64,000 bases of DNA from Scenedesmus sp. ARA3 (Eukaryota; Chlorophyta; Chlorophyceae; Sphaeropleales; Scenedesmaceae), in contig RWJK01001664.1 in the NCBI GenBank assembly GCA_004335835.1, forward strand, positions 17,308 through 81,307, read 5' to 3'. A model generated the notes under the pieces. It saw nothing but the letters and a program-made list of their open reading frames with translations, ran no database searches and was not told where the DNA came from. Position 1 is the first letter of the stretch. Every line of letters starts with the position of its first letter. The position numbers were made by a program, and so were the translations under genes. This document shows positions 31,260-42,911 of this stretch, piece after piece.

Positions 31260-34200
31260 ATGCCAAAACAGGAGAGCCTTTACGAGGTAAATGTATGGCA
31301 CGGCCTCCATGTGGCTTCGGCACTCGCTGCCTACATGTTTTGACACCATGTGCCTCTCTGCTGCAGATGCTGGGTCTGGAAAAGGAGGCCAGCCAGGTAA
31401 CAGCAGCAGCCTGCACCTATGGCGATGTGCCTCGTTGCATTTTGGTTACATTGCAACCGCTTGTCCTTTCCAGCAGCAGCAGCGGGCAACCTCTGCCGGT
31501 TGCCAGCAAGAGTGAGCAGTGTTGTGCTGTGCCATGCTGTGTGCTGCAGGCAGACATCAAGAAGGCGTACTACAAGCTAGCGCTGCAATGGCACCCAGAC
31601 CGTAACCCTGACCCAGTGAGTAACATAGGCAGTACACTTTGGCAGTCTTTGGATCAATCTGTGAAGGACCGTTGCTCTGCAGCCTCGAAACAGCTTGCCG
31701 GATGCACCAGCTGCCATGACAGCACCCCACCAGCTCCGTAGCTGCGCTAGGCACGCCTTGGAGCCTGGTGTCAAGCCTGCATTGCATACAGATGAGCAAC
31801 AAGATCTGCTAACGGACGCGTGTGGTTGCTGGTCATGCCTTGCAGGAGGCCACCGCCAAGTTCCAGGCCCTGCAGCGCATCTACGAAGTGCTCAGCGACC
31901 CTGTCAAGTGAGCTGCAGGCGGCGCTGTGTGCAATCTAGTCTGCTCAAATACATTTGCAACCTTCAACATGTTGTGACTCAAGTTTTGGTTTAGATGGTT
32001 GTGATAGGTGTTGCAGGGGTTTGAGTTTGCAGCCAGCAATAAATACTGCAGTTGACATGGCAGCTGCTCCCAACCCTTGCTCGCACATCACCAGTAGCAG
32101 CTGCTGCATCTGAAAAGGAGGCAGTTGCAGTGACAATCAGTTACGCTTGTGTGCTGTGCATTGCTGCCACGTTGCAGGCGCAAGCTGTACGACAACACAG
32201 GCAGCTTGCAGGAGTGTGAGGACATGGTGCAGGTGCGGCAGCTGCCTTTTGTGTCAATGCTGCACTGTACTCCACCTTGAGAGTGAAGAGTTTGAGTCAG
32301 TGATCTTTCCGCGCGCCAGTGCAGCCTTGTTGATTGTGCATGAGTGTGAGGACATGTTGCAGGTGCTGCTTGCCAACGCGCATTGCTTGGTGTCTCTGAA
32401 CTCACACGCAGTGCATGTGTGTGGCACTGCCCCTTTGAATCCATACACAGCACACATGCTCAACAGTGTGGTCAACAAAGCAGCCACACCCATTGCATGC
32501 CCACCGCGGTGTCCCACATGTGCGCCGCGCTGCCCCTGCAGGGTGACAACTTCTCAGAGCTGTACGCCGCCTTCCGCGAGGCCACCAAAGTGACAGAAGA
32601 GGACGTAGACTCCTTTGCGGTGAGTGGAGTAGCGGCTCGCTGGGCAAGAGCCGGGTCGGGTCGTAGTCGCGAAGTGTGTTGCAGCATGTTTAGTAATTGA
32701 GGCACGGCAGCAGCGCTGGCCAGCTGACAAAGCACAAGGGCGCAACATGATTCCTGTTGTTGACCTATTCCCTTTAGGGCAGCAATGTGTTTTGACCTGC
32801 ATGCAATCATGCTTGCGGGTCAAGTACCGCGCTCAGCAGAGGAGCGCAGTAGGGCGGCGCGCCGACCTGCAGCGTCTGGTCAACGTGTACAAACGCATCT
32901 GAGCACGCATCACTTCTCACTATGTGTGTGCTGCACGCCAATTTGCCTGCAGGTCAAGTACCGCGGCTCTGCGGAGGAGCGTGCAGACCTGCTGCAGCTG
33001 GTCAACAGGTTCAGGGGCGATATGCGCGCCGTGTTTGACTGGCTGATGCTGTCGCGGACTGACCTGGACAGCCACAGGTTCAGGGACACACTGGAGCAGG
33101 CAGTGGCGGCAGGTAGGTCAAAACTCTGCAGGTGCTAGGGTGGAATGGGTTCAGTGATGGTTGTCACGTTTGCAGTTTAATGCCAGCTGATCGTGCTTGC
33201 AGCTAGGCAGCCACAGCTCCAGGGACACATTGGAGCAGGCAGTGGCGGCAGGTAGGGTGGCAGTCATTTGGACGCACCTTGGCATTCTGCGGTGAACTGC
33301 TTGCTGCTGATGCGGCTGCCCGCCACATGGGTGCACCATCTTGTTTCTCACCACCTGCCTGCCTTGCCTGCCTGCCTACCTTGTCTTTCCGCACCCAAAC
33401 ACACTGCATCAGCTGCTGGGTGAGCACTGACTGCTGTGCAGGCGAGCGCAAGGCAAAAATGGACTGTTACACCCAAAACATCTGTCACTCACACCTGCAC
33501 ACCAATTCTTCTTACACCTCATCAAACCTGGTCTTGCTTCACCCGATCACACCCCAACACAACTGCTTGCAGGCGAGGTCAAAGCCTACAAGGCGTACAA
33601 GGCCTGGTCAGCTTCTGTTGCAGCCACGCCACGCCCCACTGCTGACCCACTCGCACCCCCAAAGCCCAGCAAGAAAAAGAAGGGCAGCAGGCAAGGAGAA
33701 GGGGATGACAGCATGGCCCTGGTGGCAGCCATCAGGGGCAAGGTGAGTGGCTGCGGGTCAGGCGGAAGTTACGACAGCGTGCGTCGCTTGTGTGGTCAAC
33801 GGCTATTATCAAGCTTAGGGAAGGCAGTGTTCTGCGTATTGTCCGTATACGCCAAAGGGGTTAATCGTTGTGTATGCGGCAGATGCGGCGAAGTTGTATC
33901 AGCGCCTAAGCCTTCTGGGAGGGCCTTTCAGCCATGTAATGCTGTGACTGATGGTACGCCTGCTTGTAACATGCCTGCAGGGTGGTGCTGCCTTCAACGG
34001 CGTGCTTGCCTCGCTTGAGGCAAAGTATGCCGGCAAAAGCAAGGGCAGCAGCAGCAAAGCCAAAGCAGCAGCAGGCGGCAGCAGCAAGAACAAGCAGGGC
34101 GGCGGCAAGAAGCAGCAGAAGCGGCAGGCAACGCCAAGCAGTGAAGACGAGGATGATGAGGAAGAGGCAGCAGCAGCAGGCAGTGATAGTGACGGTGGCA

Positions 34201-34493
34201 GCAGCATAATCGCTGATGATGATGACGGCGATGATGTGGCGGCTGCAGCGGAGCCGACTGACGAGGAGTTTGCCGCTGCGCGCGCACGCCTGGAGCAGCG
34301 GATGAAAGGGCAGCAGGGGCCAGGCACAGCAGCAGCTGGCAAGAGAAAAGGGCAGCAGCAGCAGCAGCAGCAGCAGAAGACAAAGACAAAGACAAAGAAG
34401 AAGCAGGCAGCCGGGGACCAGATGGCAGCAGCAGGTGCTAAGCAGAAGAAAGCAGCTGCTGGGGCCACTGCCAAGCGGCTGAAGAAAGCCTGA
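31260..34493 (+). CDS. DNAJC9: DNAJC9-like J-domain protein
   Basis: Nine exons, 31260–31286, 31367–31396, 31550–31615, 31846–31907, 32178–32232, 32542–32619, 32953–33112, 33573–33742 and 33981–34493, give 386 residues. The J domain is at residues 6–70: SLYEMLGLEKEASQADIKKA, the catalytic WHPDRNPDP (HPD), FQALQRIYEVLSDP and RKLYDN. The middle VKYRGSAEERADLLQLVNRF with FRGDMRAVFDWLM matches the conserved DNAJC9 region, and MALVAAIRGK...ASLEAKYAGK matches its C-terminal histone-binding part. DNAJC9 is a histone H3–H4 co-chaperone that recruits HSP70. A Lys-rich, then acidic, then Gln/Lys-rich tail follows, longer than in animals (about 260 residues there). Assignment is strong on domain order. 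Confidence 0.92.
32328..32364 (+). repeat. Donor-side copy of DNAJC9 exon 5
   Basis: GAGTGTGAGGACATG-TGCAG|GTG at about 32341–32364 repeats the exon end at 32212–32235 (QECEDMVQ), with one substitution. Confidence 0.85.
32818..32895 (+). repeat. Acceptor-side copy of DNAJC9 exon 7
   Basis: GGTCAAGTACCGC, GAGGAGCGCAG and GACCTGCAGC..CTGGTCAAC at about 32818–32887 repeat the start of exon 32953–33112, with indels that break the frame. It sits about 70 bases upstream of the intact exon. Confidence 0.85.
33205..33256 (+). repeat. Donor-side copy of DNAJC9 exon 7
   Basis: The end of the exon (SHRFRDTLEQAVAAG) and GTAGG donor recur at about 33207–33256 with three substitutions. The same exon thus has an acceptor copy upstream and a donor copy downstream. 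Confidence 0.88.
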
Positions 34494-35475
34494 TGCAGTT
34501 CAAGGGTGGGTTGAATCATTTTTGTGTGTCATCGATTCACCCGTTGTGGCGCAGCCTGCTGGCTAGCGGCAGGCATGGTGTTTTCAGCGCACGTGTTGTG
34601 CATTGAGGCTCTGCCTCTTCAGCGGCTGCAGCCAGCTGGCGCGGTCTACTTCTGACGCATACGCTCTACACACAGTTATCAATGAGATTATCATTGGCTC
34701 CCCAAACTGGCGAGGTTATCTGTGTGTAAGTGCCAGAAAGTGAGTCTGTGTCGGAGATTTTGGGGGTCGGGGCGCACGGCAGTGCGCTGTGAGCAATTCA
34801 CATTTCTGCATGCCTGTGGGCTGATGTTTGCCTCCAAATCCCTGGGCTGTAGCTGCTGCATCACGTACTTCCTGCTGGTGAGGTAAGCTCTGCCGCAGCC
34901 ACTGGTCAATCTATTGCCTGCTTGGCATGCAAGTAGTCACTTGCACTTGAGATGTGCTGCTGCGGTGCAGCAGCCCACAGACAGTCATGGCTCCAGCAAT
35001 GGGTTCGTGCAGGACTCCATGAAAGTCTCTTGCGACTGCACTGCTGCTCCAAGACCTTCAGGTGCGAGTAACTGGCACCAATACACTCCGCCCTGCCAGC
35101 TACGTGACGTGACAGTTGCAGAACCCTAGCCAGCACCAAGTTCGCAGGCGTTCCTTGACTGTTCACACGTAGTTTCGTCTTTCTGTTTTAGTGCTGATCG
35201 ACAACACACCATCACGCAGGATACGTGTTCAAAAAGATGCGACACCGTTTGTGCCAGGATGTTCGCGGCTCTGGCTGCCTGTGAGCCAGCCTTGGCTTTA
35301 AACAGTACTTCGTTAGTCTGGGGAAGTTCTAGTTGGTGAGTTCTGAGGCAAGCTTGAGCGTCTTGCACGTCAACACTGTTGCTGTCAACTCCGAAAGACG
35401 AGCACTGCCGCTGCCTCTGCGTGCAGTTTGAGGCTCGTGACAAGAGCAGTCGGCTTTTACAGCTGTAGGCGCTTC
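34494..35475. other. Intergenic space between co-oriented genes
   Basis: It should hold the DNAJC9 3' UTR (TGTAA at about 34723–34727) and the promoter of the octad-repeat gene. I see no further gene and no clear repeat. Confidence 0.5.
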
Positions 35476-38400
35476 ATGGCTTACAGCAGCAGCAGCCAGC
35501 ATGCTGCTTACTCAGCAGCAAAGCAGCAGCACCACCTCTTGGCACTGCAAGGCGTGCATGCACCCCTTCTGAGCAGCCGTAGACGGTCTCCCTTACCGGC
35601 AGCTGCTGCTAGTCCTTTTCGGTGTCAGCCTAGCATATGTTCCCGGCGTTCGCATCGCTCTTCTGGGCTGATCCACAGCCACAGCGGCCAGCTATGGCAA
35701 CAACAGCAGCTACCCCACCAGCAGCTGCTGCCGCTGGATCCTAGGGCCGTGCTTGTTAGCCGCATCCTCAATAGCAGAGCATATTCGTCTTTCAAAGAGA
35801 GCAGCGGCAGTGGCCAGCCAGCAGTGGCCAGCCAGCAGTGGCCAGCCAGCAGTGGCCAGCCAGCAGAAGCTGCCAGTCACCAGGATACACTTGCAGGACA
35901 AAGCGCAAGCAAACAGCCGCAGCCTGGTGCTCCCTCCGGACACCACCAGCACCACCACCACCAGCAGCAGGAGCTTGCAGGAACTTCCACTGATGGCACA
36001 ACAAGCAGCAGCAGCAGCAGTAGCATCAGCCGACCGCCAGCTGCTCCTGGCAACAGCTCAGCAGCTCCTGAACACAGCGCAGCAGAGCACAGCCACCAGC
36101 AGCAGCATGCAGTACAAGGTCACGGGGCCGAGCATGGGCACGGACACGGAGAGCACGGCGGGGCGCATGGCGCTGCTCACCAGCTGCAGCACAGAGCCAC
36201 TGAAAAGATGACCTTCCAGTTTCTGGAGAAGGTGAGTGCACAGCAAAATGGCTGGTACGAGATTGTGCAGCAGCGGCAGCAGTACGCGCAACGTAACAGG
36301 CGACGATCTGGGCTGTGGGGCAGAATAGCAGCAGCAGCAGCAGCAGGGATGGCACAGGTGGTGGAACGAGCAGATGCTCAAGTGTGCAAGTGAAGCAAGC
36401 TGTGTTGCAGCTATAGAGATAGTAAAATCAACTGTGGCTAGGAGTACTATAGACTTGGGCTGGGGCTGTCTTGTGGTAACTGGGTGTTGTGCTGTCCCTT
36501 TCTTGCAGGTGGCTGAAAGGATGACAGAGCGCTTTGGAGAGCGGGTGAGATTTGCGCCGCCTTGCTGCTGCACTGCTGCTGTCTTGCTGCTGCACACTCT
36601 ACTGCACCCTCAGCCAGCGCTGCTGCTGCACTGATGTGCACTGAGAGAGGATAGGACATGTGGGCCCTGCCCCCACCTTGGATAGTATGAGCCACTGCAC
36701 TGCTGCGCTGCACTGCTGCACCCCCTGGCCTGTTTAGCAGTTTTGACAGCAGCAGTGGTGTATGGGCAATGTTGCTGTTCTCCTCACCCCGATGCTGGAG
36801 CGCTTTGAAGTTTGTTGTGTTCTGTTTGTTCTGAGCAGAGCTAATCTGCAGAGCGGACCTTTGCTTTTTCCCCTGAACCTTGCTTGGTTGTCGCCCTTTT
36901 CATTGCAGGTCACCGAGCGCATTGCGGAGCGCGCAGGAGAGCGGGTGCGCTGTGACAGCTGGAATGGTTGAAGGGCTGCAATATCTACTGCACTGTACAC
37001 CTTAGCCGTGCAGCAGCAGCAGCAGCAAAACAAGAGTCAGCAGCCCTGGATGCATTTACAAAGCAGCGGCTGTGTCAGCGGCTGCTGTTGTGGCTCACAT
37101 CACGCGTCCCCTGTCAAGCCATGTTTCATACTGTGTTTTCATTCTTAGCAGACCTTGCCCGACACATGCCTTCGCTGCAGGTGGCTGAAAGGGCGGGAGA
37201 ACGCCTGCTGGAACGGGCGGGTGAGCTGTTGCGCTGCTGCGCTTGCTGCACGACGTTCTGTGCGTGCTGCCATCTGTGCATCATCCATGATACAGCTACA
37301 TGCGTGGCTGATGCAAAAGCAGCAGCTAGCGCTGCGTTGCATGCATATATGTCCTGAGCTGCAGATTTAAGTCCTTCGACTCCTGCTTGACAAATTCTTT
37401 GGTCCCATCACTTGCTTGTTGCTTCAGGTGAACGTGCGCTGGAGCGCGCAGGCGAGCGTGCACTGGAGCGTGCAGGTGGGCAGGGTTGCAGCATGACTCA
37501 TGAGGGTTGCGGGATGACTAATGATATATGATCATTGATAACGGCTGCTGTGCTTCAGCATACTCATCACATCACTCCTGTCAGCGTGTGTCAAGCTGCC
37601 AGACCGCTAGATGGTGGCGTCAAATCGCGTGCCCGTGCAGGTGTGATATATCCGCACTACCTGATGTGTGTTGCTCCTGCACCGTACCTTCCTGTAGGCG
37701 AGCGCGCGCTGGAGCGTGCTGGCGAACGCGCTGTGGAGCGCGTCGGAGAGCGCGCACTAGAAAGGGCAGGCGAGCGCGCACTGGAGCGCGCAGGTGAGCA
37801 GAGAAGGTTTATAAGCATGACTGATTTGCATGTGTTGTGTAGGCCAAGCAGCTGACTTGCTGAGCCTGGGCAGCTTGCAGGAACTGCACAAGTGGGCTGC
37901 AGAAGTACCTGTTTCTTGCCAGGGTTTGTTGCGGCGCAGGAGTTTTGCAGCAGGACTGAGGTATGCCAGCAGCACATGCTTCATGCAGAATACATGCCTG
38001 CACGCTGCCTGCCCGTGCCGCGTGGGTCACTCAAATGACTGCCTACCTGCAACACCTGCAGGCGAGCGTGCACTGGAGCGTGCCGGGGAGCGCGCGCTGG
38101 AAAGGGCCGGCGAGCGCGCACTGGAGCGCGCAGGTGAGCAGGCATCACATGTACGGGGCCTGCCAGCAGTTGGGGAGTGGCGGGCGAGCTTTGCAGTGCA
38201 GGGCCTTCAGACCTGCTGATGCTAAGACGTGGTAACATAGTCAGACTGATAGGGACTCAATTGTGTCGACATCGCAAACTGGTCTTGAGACGGCGGTGGC
38301 TGCTGGTGTTCCTGCAGGCGAGCGCGCGCTGGAGCGCGGCGCAGAGCGTGCACTTGAACGGGCGGGAGAGCGTGCACTGGAGCGCGGCGCAGAGCGTGCA

Positions 38401-41400
38401 ATTGAGAGGGCCGGCGAGCGCGCGTTGGAACGTGCAGGGGAGCGCGCACTAGAACGCGGCGCAGAGCGCGCCATGGAAAGGGCAGGCGAGCGCGCGCTGG
38501 AGCGCGGCGCAGAGCGTGCACTGGAGCGCGCAGGGGAACGGGCACTGGAGCGCGGCGCAGAGCGTGCATTGGAGCGTGGTGCAGAGCGCGCACTGGAGCG
38601 TGCAGGTGATCAATTGCTGTCCTGCTGCAGCGTGCATGACATTTTAAGTCTGAAGTTACGGCAAAACTGTACAGCACCTGGGCATAGCAGCAGCGGGTGG
38701 CTGTAGCCCAAAGCACACCAGCTGCATGCCATGGCTTGCGATGCCAGCAGTTGCTTGCTGCATCTTGCAGTTCAGTATTTACGGACGTCAATGTTGGTCC
38801 TTGCTGGCTTCGCATGTCCTGCTGCAGGCGAGCGTGCATTGGAGCGTGCCGGGGAGCGTGCAGTCGAGCGCGGCAGCGAGCGAGCCCTGGAACGTGCCGG
38901 TGAGCATGCTTGCCTTTTGGTGAGCGCAGTGCTGCACTTTTGATGGGCGTTGGGGCATGTACATCAAAGCAGTAAACGTGCTGACTCAGGATGAGCCATG
39001 ACCTGGTTTTGTGGTTTAGGAAAACACACATGCACATGCACCGGAAGCTGCATGCGTGCATTCTCTTGCATGCTGTACAGCACAGCGCTGTGGCCGCTTC
39101 TGCAATTATAGGCAGGCGCAAGTGCCCGCTGGCCACATCTATTGCTGTATGATTTGATTGAGATTGTGCTGCACAGCGTGACGCATCCTGCCTGCCTTGT
39201 GCGTTGTGCTGCAGGTGAACGCGCCTTGGAGCGTGCAGGCGAGCGTGCGCTGGAGCGTGCAGGCGAGCGCGCAGTCGAGCGTGCGGGCGAGCGCGCGCTA
39301 GAAAGGGCTGGCGAGCGCGCGCTGGAGCGTGCAGGCGAAGTGGCATTGGAGAGGGCTGGGGAGCGGGCAGTGGAGCGGGCTGGCGAGCGAGTGCTGGAGC
39401 GAGCAGGTGAGCTGTGTTATTTGTGTTGTGGTATATTTGTATTCAATGCCGGCCTTGCAGCTGGTCCTGCAGGCCTTGCTGATTATTGAAGGGTCAGGAG
39501 TGGGGGTAGTAGCGTGGACGCCACTGCCTTGCTGTAGTAAGCAAGAGCTTGATTAAATCGAGATTTGCGCGAGATTTAAGCGAGACCTTGAGACTCATGT
39601 GGCACATCAGTTGGTTGCTTGCTATGCTTCACATGATGTTTCAATTGAGTTTTGATTATCTTTGGTGCATTGCAGGCGAGCGGGCTCTGGAGCGTGCCGG
39701 GGAGCGCGCTGCGGAGCGCGTAGGCGAGCGCGCTATCACTCCCCTGGCAAGGGCCGGTGAGCAGCAGCAGCAGCGGAAGCAGCCGTGCCAGATCATCAGC
39801 TGTGCGACTTGCATGTTTTACACAGCAACTGGACTCACGTGCGTATTGCCAGCTGTTTATGGATGCCCTAATCATCTCACCCAATGCAGAGTTCTGCTTA
39901 GCTTGTCCCGGCGTACACATGGTTTGCACATGCTGCGCTAGCGGGAAATCAGGCAGGTTGAACATGTGAGGATGCGCTCATGTGTGTGCTGTGTTTGCCC
40001 TGCCAACTATGATGCATGTTGCTCTGGATTTGCTGTGTCTGGCTTTTGTTTGCAGGTGAACGCGCGCTGGAGCGTGCTGGGGAGCGCGCAGGTGCGCCAG
40101 CTGCATGCTGTGCTGTCAATGGCCATGGGATCATGTTGTTTACTGTGGCGCTTTCCCTGCTGCAGCTTTGGGTGCTTGTGTATCAACTCTGCCTGTAGCC
40201 CGAGCTTTTCCAGCCACGCGATTGCCAGAGCTCTGCTCAACAACACCGACGCACTGTGCTTGTCTTTGTTCGGCCGCACGTTCTACTTCTGTTTTCACAG
40301 CAGCGCAGCTGTCACTGTTTCATCGAAACCTGTGCTCTGAAACGCACTGTTTTGACTGCACTGCAGCCGAGCGCGGCATCGCCAAGGCTGGCGTGAGGGC
40401 TGGCGAGCATGCAGCTGAGAGAGCAGCGGAGCGCGTGGCTGCACATGCGGGAGAGGCGGTTGCAGCGCATGTGGGTGATGTGGCAGTGTCTGCTGGGGTG
40501 CACGCAGGTGGGTTGCGGTCAAGCAAAGGACGTGGCTCAGCAGTGTGAACAGCGCATCGGATGTTGGTTGTTTTGTTTCAAGTGCAAGCAGGAGGAGTTG
40601 TTGTTGCTGCAAGTCTGCACAAACTTGTGTAACATGTGTTGTTGGGCAAGCCACGGCAGCGAAGTCAGCTGCTTGTGTTTGCAGTGCTCCGCTTATGCAG
40701 CTTGTACTGTAAGGGTTGATGCATCAACGGTGACGCATTCTGCACTGCACCGTCGTTGCGCAGGCGCTGCTGCTGGTCATAACAGCACCCTGCGCAGGGG
40801 CATGGGTAATCTTGTGGAATAGATGTAAGTGTAGTGTAAAGCTTGTTACGAGTGCCCCGCCTGCCTTGTTGCTGTTTGGTGTGCAGGTGCTGCTGCTGCC
40901 GGCCATGGCAGCAGCAGGGGCATGGGTACTCTTGAATAGATGTAAGTATAGTGTAAAGCTTGTTATGACGAATGCCCCACCTGCTTTGTTGCTGTTTGGT
41001 GTGCAGGTGCTGCTGCTGCCGGCCATGGCAGCAGCAGGGGCATCGGCGCCTTCCTGGATAAGCTGGTGGACAGGGCGCTGGGCAGCAGCGTGCTGCGCCG
41101 CTTCATGTCGCCGGCGGTGAGCGATGTGATGATGTATTGTGTGATATGTCACATAATGGGATGTTCAGGGAGGCGCGTCACGTGTGTACACTGCTGCTGC
41201 TGCTGCAGGCGATGAGCTGCGTTGGGCGTGGCGCGCTGGTGGGCCTGCCTGCCACGTTTTGCTGTTGTGTGTGTTATGATCAAGTTGCCTGCTCGCTCAC
41301 TTCAACTCCTGCTGCTGCTCCTTCTGCTGTTGCTGCTGCTGCTGCTGCTGCTGCAGGTGATGAGCCGTGTGGGGCGTGGCGCGCTGGTGGGCCTGCCTGC

Positions 41401-41734
41401 CATTGGTGCGCTGTTTGTGGCGCACCTGGCACACCAGGACTGGGACAGGCTGACAGAGGAGCGCGCAGCAGGTAGATGGCTGCTGCAGGCCGTGTATACA
41501 TGGGTTGGGAGGATGCTGCTGCATGCCGTCTGACAGATTGCATTGGGAAGCATGCAAGCATATATCCCATGTGCACGCGTCGTTTTGTGAAAAACACGCT
41601 TTGTATGAGAGGGGAAGTTGCATGTGGGTTCTTTCACTCTGTGAGAGTGGTGACGGGCATCTGTGTTTGAACAGCACTTCAAAAGCCAATGCCACCATGC
41701 TTGATGCTAAGCCTCGTGCTAAACGGCGTGCACA

Positions 41735-41768
<34 letters not shown>

Positions 41769-42033
41769 AGGCAACCGGGTGTCTGCTGGCGCCTTTGCTG
41801 TTGCGCTGCTGGGTGACCTGCTGGACGTGGCTGCACATGTTGTGGTGGTGGTGGGGCTGCTGCACACACACTTCCAGGTGCGGCTCTGATGGTCTCATTT
41901 CGTGGATTGAGCTACCCTTGACGGTGATTATGTCATTATCAGCCTGCAGTATTTGCTGGTTACGACAAGATCAGCCTGCAGTATGGGTGGCAGTACCTGC
42001 TGCACATGGTTGAAAAGGGCGGCCTGCTCAACG

Positions 42034-42072
<39 letters not shown>

Positions 42073-42911
42073 AGGTGGGTCCCCCGGTTGACCACCACCT
42101 GCTGCACATGCTGGAGCACGCCAACTATCACGGCTGCTGCTGCTGCTGCTGTTGCTGTTGCAGGTGGGCATCCCAGTTGACCACCACCTGCTGCTGCTGC
42201 TGGAGCACGCTACCTGTTTGCTGCTGCTGCCGCTGCTGCTGCCGCCGCTGCTGCTGCTGCTGCTGCTGCTGCTGCAGATGGGCATCCCATTAGACCACCA
42301 CCTGCTGCACATGCTTGAGCACGCTAAACTATTTGCTGCTGTTGCTGCTGCTGCTGCTGCAGGTTGGCATCCCAGTCGACCACCACCTGCTGCACATGGT
42401 CGAAAAAGGCGGCCTCATCGTTGCAGCAGTAGGCACAGTGGCAGCCACGCTCGGGGAGATCCTGGCGGTGCGTGCGCTGATGCGCAAGGAGCAGCACAGC
42501 ACGCGGCTCAAGGTGGAGGCTGCTGCAGCAGCAGCAGTGGAGGCACTGGAGAGGGCGGAGCGGAGTGGGGCAGCAGCAGCAACAGAAGTGCGGGAGGATG
42601 CAGTAGCGGCTGGTGTGCAACTAGTCGTCACTGAGGCGGATGTAGCAGCTGCAGATGGGTTACAGCCGCTTGCACAGGAGCACGTTGCGGTTAGTGCAGG
42701 GCTACACAACACTACTGCAGCCAATGCTGGTGAGGCGGATGCAGCAGCTGCTGCTGCTGCTGCTGCAGCCCAAGAGGAGGCTGGCAGCTGCGGGTGGCGG
42801 TGGGATGATGGAGGGGAGGGGCGGCAGCAGCTGGAGGGTGAAGGAAGCATTGCAGCAGAGCAGATGGAGGAGTGGGTCAGCAACGCTGCCAGCAGTACCA
42901 AGCAGCAGTGA
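35476..42911 (+). CDS. Octad-repeat (GERALERA) membrane protein, probably mitochondrial, unknown family
   Basis: I do not recognise this family. Seventeen exons close in frame at 924 residues: 35476–36231, 36509–36544, 36909–36944, 37181–37220, 37428–37475, 37698–37793, 38062–38133, 38318–38605, 38828–38899, 39214–39405, 39676–39756, 40056–40091, 40367–40507, 41007–41116, 41357–41471, 41771–41877, 42363–42911. The first 110 residues are Arg/Ser/Gln-rich with few acids and end near NSRAYSSFK, like a mitochondrial presequence. A His-rich, low-complexity stretch follows ([15 protein letters not shown]). Residues about 253–590 are a continuous charged helix built of the octad G-E-R-A-L-E-R-A. The C-terminal part has three hydrophobic segments (about 673–695, 712–735, 757–785), for example [20 protein letters not shown], then an Ala/Glu tail. 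A membrane-anchored long helix is inferred. Confidence 0.8.
35809..35870 (+). repeat. 14–15 base tandem repeat in coding exon
   Basis: AGTGGCCAGCCAGC recurs four times, encoding [18 protein letters not shown] in the linker of the octad-repeat protein. The unit is not a multiple of three, so successive copies are read in different frames. Confidence 0.8.
37428..39405 (+). repeat. 24-base coding repeat spread over six exons
   Basis: Exons of 48, 96, 72, 288, 72 and 192 bases carry 2, 4, 3, 12, 3 and 8 units of a 24-base repeat (GGCGAGCGCGCGCTGGAGCGTGCA consensus, varying). All begin and end in phase 1 inside the Gly codon. Exon 8 alternates a G-A-E-R variant with A-G-E-R. Flanking exons 36509, 36909, 37181, 39676 and 40056 hold diverged units. 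Confidence 0.92.
40763..41006 (+). repeat. Acceptor-side copies of octad-gene exon 14
   Basis: GTGTGCAGGTGCTGCTGCTG and CCGGCCATGGCAGCAGCAGG at 41001–41042 recur at 40881–40922, and the whole unit of about 117 bases including intron is nearly identical. A shorter, older copy starts at 40763 (GCGCAGGCGCTGCTGCTGG). All lie upstream of the intact exon. Confidence 0.9.
41208..41256 (+). repeat. Acceptor-side copy of octad-gene exon 15
   Basis: CTGCAG|GCGATGAGCTGCGTTGGGCGTGG and on to GGCCTGCCTGCC repeats the start of exon 41357–41471 ([15 protein letters not shown]). It is followed by unrelated sequence. Confidence 0.9.
41939..42360 (+). repeat. Array of acceptor-side copies before octad-gene last exon
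   Basis: Starts of the final exon ([17 protein letters not shown]) recur after CTGCAG at about 42075, 42163 and 42278, each ending in a variant of HMLEHAN. A more distant unit at 41982–42032 encodes [17 protein letters not shown] and is itself open, in phase and followed by GTGCTG, so it could be a real 17-codon exon. TCAGCCTGCAGTAT is duplicated at 41940 and 41971. Confidence 0.85.
42034..42362 (+). repeat. CTG runs, each ending in a 3' splice site copy
   Basis: Four separate (CTG)n runs (about 42039–42074, 42134–42162, 42214–42276, 42335–42362) end in GCAG directly before the exon copies. The same arrangement is seen at 41318–41356 and 41731–41770. Confidence 0.85.
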
